Source: Desulfobacter vibrioformis DSM 8776
GTDB lineage: Bacteria > Desulfobacterota > Desulfobacteria > Desulfobacterales > Desulfobacteraceae
NCBI RefSeq assembly: GCF_000745975.1
Contig: NZ_JQKJ01000018.1
Span: 1-64,000, forward strand
DNA length: 64,000 nt
Reading direction: 5' to 3'
Positions within the stretch are counted from its first letter, which is position 1; each line of letters begins with the position of its first letter. This document shows positions 59,081-64,000 of this stretch, piece after piece. Position numbers and translations under genes: made by a program. Below the pieces are notes generated by a model. The model was not told the origin of the DNA. It did no database searches and worked only from the letters and a program-made list of their open reading frames with translations.

Positions 59081-60250
59081 ATGATGGAAACAAAAATGAA
59101 GGATCGCATCTATTTTTTACTTGTAGACGACCAGCAGCTGATATTGACCTTGGCTTCGCGTATCTTAAAAAATAACGGGTATAAACACATCATACAGGCC
59201 TCCAATGGTGCGGTCGCTTTAAACAAGATCAAAAAATCACCTATGATTAACGTGATTGTTACGGATTGGAATATGCCGAACATGAACGGCATTGAGTTGT
59301 TGATGGCAATAAGAAACGACCCTAATTATTTTAATATTTCCGTTTTGATGCTGTCTGAAGAAATGTCCGACGATAAAATTTTTTATGCCATTGAAGAAGG
59401 GGTTGATGCTTACCTGGAAAAGCCTTTTTCCGAAGATAAATTTATAGCGACTATCAATAAAGTATTACAAAAGGATCTTGATCCGGATCCCATTAAGTAC
59501 AAACTGCAAAAGCTGACGGCTATGAGTTTACGGAAAAAAGTCAATGAGACGATTGACTACAGCAAATCACTCTTGCAGGAATATGGAAATAATATTGATG
59601 TTTATCTTATTTTAAGTGATTGCTATCTTAGCACAAGAGACTATGAAAACGCCGAAGAATGCTTACATAAGGTCTTAAAAATTAACAAAAAGAGCAGTAA
59701 AGCATACCATATGCTGGGCCAGATAAGTATGAAACAGTTTGAATACGAAAAAGCCCTTTCCTATATGGAAATGGCCTATTCAATAAATCCCTTAAACACG
59801 GATGCCGTTATCAGCATTGGTAATATCTATCTTAAAATGGGAAAGATAAAGGAGGCATCTGAAACATTCAGCAACCTTCAAGTCGACACGCTTACGAATA
59901 GAAATTATACCAGCATTGGAGCGGCATATCTCGGGGCCGGAAATCTTGAAAAAGCCAGCCAATATTTACAAAGTGCCAAAGCGCCTGTACTAGAATCAAT
60001 TGCTGTTTTTAACAAATATGCGCTTGAACTTAAAAAGCAGGGGGAATATGAAGCAGCCACAGACCAGTATCAGAAATGTTTGAAAATTGATCCGTTAAAT
60101 CATATCCTCCTGCTAAACACGGCTGTATGTTATTTTGAAAAAAAAAATTACGCTGAAGCGACAAGCCTCTTGGAAAAATGTCTTAAAATAGACCCCCAGT
60201 TCAATGATGCCGCCCGACTGCTAAACCATATTAAAAAGATGAAAAGGTGA
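59081..60250 (+). CDS. Response regulator with tetratricopeptide repeats
   Basis: A 389-residue signalling protein. Residues ~8-130 are a receiver: YFLLVDDQQLIL (acidic pair Asp 16-17), VIVTDWNMPNMNGIELL (phospho-acceptor Asp 62), VLMLSEEMSD (Ser 92) and AYLEKPFSED (Lys 114). Residues ~150-389 contain repeated TPR helices, such as AYHMLGQISMKQFEYEKALSYMEMAYSINP and ATDQYQKCLKIDPLNHILLLNTAVCYFEKKNYAEATSLLEKCLKIDP. It has no DNA-binding domain, so output is probably by protein contact. It converges on the pseudo-receiver/FapA gene, 14 bases apart. Confidence 0.88.
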   Translation: MMETKMKDRIYFLLVDDQQLILTLASRILKNNGYKHIIQASNGAVALNKIKKSPMINVIVTDWNMPNMNGIELLMAIRNDPNYFNISVLMLSEEMSDDKIFYAIEEGVDAYLEKPFSEDKFIATINKVLQKDLDPDPIKYKLQKLTAMSLRKKVNETIDYSKSLLQEYGNNIDVYLILSDCYLSTRDYENAEECLHKVLKINKKSSKAYHMLGQISMKQFEYEKALSYMEMAYSINPLNTDAVISIGNIYLKMGKIKEASETFSNLQVDTLTNRNYTSIGAAYLGAGNLEKASQYLQSAKAPVLESIAVFNKYALELKKQGEYEAATDQYQKCLKIDPLNHILLLNTAVCYFEKKNYAEATSLLEKCLKIDPQFNDAARLLNHIKKMKR

Positions 60251-60264
60251 AAAGAAGGTCAGCT

Positions 60265-62733
60265 CTAATTTATTTCCAGTCCATAATAGGTAATACCGCC
60301 TTCATTCCGGCACTTTTCCTTTATAAGACATCGCGAACAGGACTTGTTCAGGATTTTATACGAATGAGGCGCTTTAATTTTTGTCTGCGATTGAATGTGC
60401 CTTGATATATTTAGCGCAGGTATGGGTTCGAACTTGTCTGAAATCTGTTCCAGATTTTCCAGTTTTTCAACAAGTTGTTTGTTTGAATTTTCCAACGCCT
60501 CAATTTTAATACTTTTTGATGAAATATCATTATGTATCTGGTCCTGACGTTCAAACCATTCGTTAATTTTTTCCCCTGCATTTTTCGCCTTGTTTTCCAG
60601 TTTTCGAATCGTATCTGAGATGCTTTTTAATGCAGCGGCATCTTTTTTTTCGTTTAAAACAGACATCTTTTTTTTAAGTTTCCGAATCTCTATCTGGGCA
60701 CGATCCTGGAGATGTGCATTCCCGGTTATGGTTCCGTGAAGCCACTTGTCCACCTCTTTCATCTGACTTATTTCTGATGAAAACTCCTTAATCATGTCCC
60801 TGTTAATTGAAAGATTGGATTTTATTTTATCCTCCAAACGGATTAAATGTTCATCCACCCCCACAGTCAGAACCGATGGTGCTGCAGATTCATTTCCCAC
60901 AGTTCCGGCTTTAATCCCAAGCTTTGCTGACACGGTTGAGTTGAGAATGGTTCCCCTTTCATTATCGCAGGCCCCGCTCAGATAAATTGTAGAATCAATG
61001 ATCTCTTTTTGAATCGTCAAATCTCCAAACGCGTTTATGGTTGAGTTGCGAATGTATTTGGCCTGAATATTACCTTTAACATTGATAAGTTTTGTATCCA
61101 TAATACCCATTGAAACGTTCAGATCCCCAGATATATCAACCTGTGCACCGCAAATTTCCCTGGCTGTGAGTGAAATACATTTGATCTTAAAGCCTTCCTT
61201 AACCGTGCCTGGAACAATGACATTTCCATTGAAGTCAATATTTCCGGTTTCAAACCCCACATCACCTTTTATCTTGAATTCCTTGTTGACCGAGACAACC
61301 CCCATAACATCCAGATGAGGTTCTCCCTGGGTGGTTGAAAAGATTTTAGTCTTTTGTTCGTTGAACCGGGTACCCGGACCCGCCAAAAAAGCCGGATCCA
61401 CAGGCTCTGCCACAGGTATTTCCATGCCTTTAACATCCAGGCCGGGTTTCCCCGGCTCAGGACGGATCTTGGCGGCCAGCATAATGCCTTCTTCCACATG
61501 GGGGACTTCTCCTCTGTCCCTGAAATCTATGCTTCCGTCCGGGTTCAGTCTGCCTGCGCGCTTGAAATTGGTTGGGAAAGAATAGTGAATTTCTCCCTGG
61601 ATTGGCGGAACGGGTTGTGTACCTTCAGCAATAAGTAGTTTTTCTCCTTTTCGGGCATTTCCATAGAGCCATTCTTCGATGACTGGTTCTTCTGCGATTC
61701 CAAAGATAATCCCGTTTTTGTGGAGAAACTGTTCTATCATGTAAACCGTCACTATTTCCGGGGTATCCTTCCCAAGCCGGATATAAGCCCTTATCCTATT
61801 ATCTGAGAAGTCGATGGTAAAATATTTTAGGACATCCGACAATTTTGCGTCCGAAGGGCGCTCTGATTCATGATTGGCCCGCCAAACCATTACATTCAGA
61901 ATCTCCTGGGTCAGCAGACCGGCAAGGGTGCTGTACTCAGCCATATCAATGGTTTCATCCAATTGATCGGTCTGGATTGTCAATGCGTTGAAAATATCTT
62001 TTTCAGAAAGAGTCAATGTGCCGGAATGATCTCTTTTTGAAAGAATGGTTGAAAAAATATCCCTGACACGGGTTTTTAAATCATCAAATGCCTGTCTGAA
62101 GCCAAATGAATTAAAACTGATATTTTCTTTTTCCAAAAGGTGTTTAAGATCTGCCCTAGGTTTAAATTCATTATCTCCAAAACTGCTCTTGAGCCTGGAT
62201 GCCAGAATTTTGATTTCTTTTTCTTTTTGTTGAATTTGGGCCGCATACAGCGTCTCTTTTTTTTTCAGATTTCCAGCTATCTGGAACAGCTGCTTATTCT
62301 GACGCTGGATGGTTTTCTGCAGTTTTTTTGTTTTTCTGAAGGCGTTGTATGCATCGTACCGCAATCTGACTTGAACAAAAAGTTCTTCAGCCGTAAACGG
62401 CAGGGGCAGGCAGGCATGAATTTCGGCAGAATTTATTGCATTGACAAAGGAGGGCAGCTCTGAGGGTGCCGCCACCAGGAGTCGCTGGGTTTCCGGGGAA
62501 ATTTCTTTAGCCTTTGCCAGAATGGTCTTCTGTTCTTTTTCTATGTCAACATAGCCCTCAATAATCAGAAAATATGAGGGGGCGGAATCCTGGGCCAGGC
62601 GTTGCAGGCCTTCAGCAGGCGATTTGAAACAATCCACCTGAAATCCTTTTTCCGATAACAGCCCGATTTTATTTTCAAGAATCCCTTGCGGGTCAATTAT
62701 CAGAATTTTATTTTCCTGTTGTCCGGTTTCGAT
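60265..62733 (-). CDS. Pseudo-receiver plus FapA (DUF342) beta-helix protein
   Basis: An ~822-residue protein. An N-terminal receiver-like domain (ENKILIIDPQGILEN to EELFVQV) has the phospho-acceptor position as Glu (FLIIEGYVD) and the conserved Lys as Leu (LPLPFTA), so it is probably not phosphorylated. A coiled coil follows. The central ~350 residues are a FapA domain (FPTNFKRAGRLNPDGSIDFRD, MLAAKIRPEPGKPGLDVKG, repeated beta-helix turns such as GNIDFNGNVIVPGTV). Next comes another coil, and the tail has Cys motif CSRCLIKEKC. The receiver fold extends upstream of the only canonical start (GTG 62637, giving 790 residues). No ATG, GTG or TTG exists before the upstream stop. The given start, ATC 62733 after AAAGGGG, is a guess. 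Confidence 0.65.
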   Translation of the reverse strand: METGQQENKILIIDPQGILENKIGLLSEKGFQVDCFKSPAEGLQRLAQDSAPSYFLIIEGYVDIEKEQKTILAKAKEISPETQRLLVAAPSELPSFVNAINSAEIHACLPLPFTAEELFVQVRLRYDAYNAFRKTKKLQKTIQRQNKQLFQIAGNLKKKETLYAAQIQQKEKEIKILASRLKSSFGDNEFKPRADLKHLLEKENISFNSFGFRQAFDDLKTRVRDIFSTILSKRDHSGTLTLSEKDIFNALTIQTDQLDETIDMAEYSTLAGLLTQEILNVMVWRANHESERPSDAKLSDVLKYFTIDFSDNRIRAYIRLGKDTPEIVTVYMIEQFLHKNGIIFGIAEEPVIEEWLYGNARKGEKLLIAEGTQPVPPIQGEIHYSFPTNFKRAGRLNPDGSIDFRDRGEVPHVEEGIMLAAKIRPEPGKPGLDVKGMEIPVAEPVDPAFLAGPGTRFNEQKTKIFSTTQGEPHLDVMGVVSVNKEFKIKGDVGFETGNIDFNGNVIVPGTVKEGFKIKCISLTAREICGAQVDISGDLNVSMGIMDTKLINVKGNIQAKYIRNSTINAFGDLTIQKEIIDSTIYLSGACDNERGTILNSTVSAKLGIKAGTVGNESAAPSVLTVGVDEHLIRLEDKIKSNLSINRDMIKEFSSEISQMKEVDKWLHGTITGNAHLQDRAQIEIRKLKKKMSVLNEKKDAAALKSISDTIRKLENKAKNAGEKINEWFERQDQIHNDISSKSIKIEALENSNKQLVEKLENLEQISDKFEPIPALNISRHIQSQTKIKAPHSYKILNKSCSRCLIKEKCRNEGGITYYGLEIN

Positions 62734-62768
62734 GGTACACGCCCCTTTGCCTTGATTGCAAAATAAAA

Positions 62769-63503
62769 TTATTCTTCCCGGTTCAGTTCGTTATCTGTGG
62801 GCATAAAAAAACCGTTACGGGCGGCAAGGTCTTTAAATTTTAAGAAAAAATCTTTCATTACAGCCTGGTAGCATAACACAATCTTATCTTTGTTAAACAT
62901 TTGATTTTCCCCAAGCAATTTTTCTATCTGCGTGAAATAATCTGCCTGATACCCCCCTTTTTCCAATCGCTTTTCTAACTGAATTATCTGTTTTTCTTTT
63001 CGGACAATCTCCCGTTTATGCGCTGCCGCTTTTTGATTAAGTTCCTGGCTTAAACTATACAGGCGGGTATTTTGTTTTTTCGCCAAAGCAAACAAGTTCT
63101 GGTTCTCAACGACCAATTCGTAGTATTGCAATCCTGACTTGATCATCTCCAACAGATTGTCATTGTCCCAGGGTTTTGTGATAAACCGATGGACAGCGCC
63201 TTGATTCACCGCGCCGGAAACCGCATTGATATCTGCATAGCCGGTAATCAGGAATCGGACAGTATTCGGGGTGATAGTCTTGGCTTTTTCCAGAAACTGG
63301 GTGCCTTCCATTTCCGGCATTCTTTGGTCCGAAAGTATCATGGAGAGCGGATTTTCTGATTTTTGAATGAAATCCAGTGCCTGGGGACCGGAAGCCGCAT
63401 AAACAGAACGGGCTCCTGCTTTTTTAATCAGACGTCCAAGTGCTTTCCCGATTTTTTCCTCATCATCAACAATCAGAATTGTATGATTAAACCCCTTGGT
63501 CAT
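62769..63503 (-). CDS. Receiver-domain protein with C-terminal coiled coil
   Basis: A 244-residue response regulator. TILIVDDEEKIGKALGRLI (Asp 13-14), SMILSDQRMPEMEG (Asp 59), VRFLITGYAD (Thr 87) and HRFITKPWDNDNL (Lys 110) make a complete, active-looking receiver of the RpfG/HD-GYP-associated type. Residues ~125-190 form a coiled coil (QNTRLYSLSQELNQKAAAHKREIV), ending in a helical 50-residue tail. No DNA-binding or enzymatic output is visible. It lies upstream of the FapA-like gene and downstream of the HDOD gene, same strand. Confidence 0.85.
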   Translation of the reverse strand: MTKGFNHTILIVDDEEKIGKALGRLIKKAGARSVYAASGPQALDFIQKSENPLSMILSDQRMPEMEGTQFLEKAKTITPNTVRFLITGYADINAVSGAVNQGAVHRFITKPWDNDNLLEMIKSGLQYYELVVENQNLFALAKKQNTRLYSLSQELNQKAAAHKREIVRKEKQIIQLEKRLEKGGYQADYFTQIEKLLGENQMFNKDKIVLCYQAVMKDFFLKFKDLAARNGFFMPTDNELNREE

Positions 63504-63632
63504 TTGGCTCCCATAGAAACGGTGTCAGAATCATCAATCGGATAATTTTTTGTGAAATTTATTACCTGATATAAGTTTAAGTCATTTTAAATTTTTTCTC
63601 AAGAGGCTAAAATAACGATGGGTAACCAATGA

Positions 63633-64000
63633 TCATCTAACGGCTGTGGTAATTTTGAAAAATTCCTTGATCTGCGCTTCTTTGGATTTTAGGGATTCTA
63701 TGATCTTCATCATTGCCGACTCATTAATGCCGATCTTCTTGGGCGCATTTTTGATGGTAACAGGAACCGGATTGCCTGAATGCCCCAGTTGGGCTTTCTG
63801 TGTAAGATAGTCTGCAAGATTGATGATCAGGGCCTGATGGCGGTATTGGATCGGTGCTGATTCCGGGGTATGGTGAAACCTGCAGGGCAGAATGATGGAT
63901 GCAGGAAAATTCCACCGTGTCATCAAAAGGGCGGATAATGCTGCATGATCCAGTTTGAACAGGGTGTTTTCGCTGAAATACAGGGGACGCCTGTTTTCCA
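63633..64000 (-). CDS. HDOD-domain protein, C-terminal part (cut by window end)
   Basis: The open frame runs leftward from the window edge to a stop at 63633. It carries the end of an HDOD domain: HAALSALLMTRWNFPASIILPCRFHHTPE followed by HQALIINLADYLTQKAQLG, matching the conserved H-x3-(G/S)-x-L-L-x-x-W-x-(F/L)-P and H-H motifs. The tail, KKIGINESAMMKIIESLKSKEAQIKEFFKI, is helical. HDOD proteins act in two-component signalling and cell-cycle control. The 129-bp gap to the receiver gene has no clear feature. The N-terminus is outside the window. Confidence 0.8.
   Translation of the reverse strand, partial: ENRRPLYFSENTLFKLDHAALSALLMTRWNFPASIILPCRFHHTPESAPIQYRHQALIINLADYLTQKAQLGHSGNPVPVTIKNAPKKIGINESAMMKIIESLKSKEAQIKEFFKITTAVR

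Overview
The window looks like a chromosomal segment of a Gram-negative, probably anaerobic deltaproteobacterium, most likely a Desulfobacteraceae-type member of the Desulfobacterota. This is inferred from gene content: a complete lipid A/Kdo/heptose pathway, a LutABC lactate-oxidation cluster, SelB, HemW, a pseudo-receiver/FapA protein with HDOD signalling, and many TTG/GTG starts. No rRNA or taxonomic marker is present, so the placement is tentative.

Layout. 1-3.8 kb is accessory DNA: the 5' end of a catalase gene, a HigB/HigA-type toxin-antitoxin pair with an operator inside its promoter, a complete single-gene IS66 element with a perfect 8-bp target duplication, and a ~343-bp structured element bounded by 12-bp inverted repeats. 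3.8-13.1 kb is a compact four-gene minus-strand operon: an unknown protein, two different BrxD/DUF2791-like P-loop ATPases, and a 1957-residue helicase-nuclease-helicase. It is the best candidate here for a poorly described defence or DNA-processing system. 13.3-21.8 kb holds a small unknown gene on the plus strand, then a seven-gene minus-strand operon: marR, lutA, lutB, lutC, galE, a HEAT-repeat/receiver protein and a GapN-like dehydrogenase.

22.0-45.7 kb is the envelope region. After a FliL-like lipoprotein and thiN comes a ten-gene plus-strand run: lptF, lptG, waaA, lpxK, lpxL and five core or O-chain glycosyltransferases. It faces an AT-rich minus-strand trio (methyltransferase-like, CgeB-like, GT-D-like), then waaC and waaF. 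Next are a UDP-hexosamine dehydrogenase, a GT4 enzyme and kdsB-kdnB-kdnA, which predict that the inner core contains 8-amino-Kdo. Two copies of a 46-bp element with a central dyad sit in the divergent intergenic regions on either side of this last segment.

45.8-52.2 kb is housekeeping: a radical-SAM protein, hemW, selB with a small membrane protein, tRNA-His with promoter and terminator, a USP-like protein and an adenosine-specific kinase family protein. 52.3-57.5 kb is a second candidate novel system, a three-gene operon of a one-pass membrane protein, a dynamin-like P-loop protein and an actin/Hsp70-fold ATPase. 57.7-64 kb has an FAD amine-oxidase-like protein and a signalling cluster: a receiver-TPR protein, a pseudo-receiver-FapA protein, a receiver protein and an HDOD protein cut by the window end.
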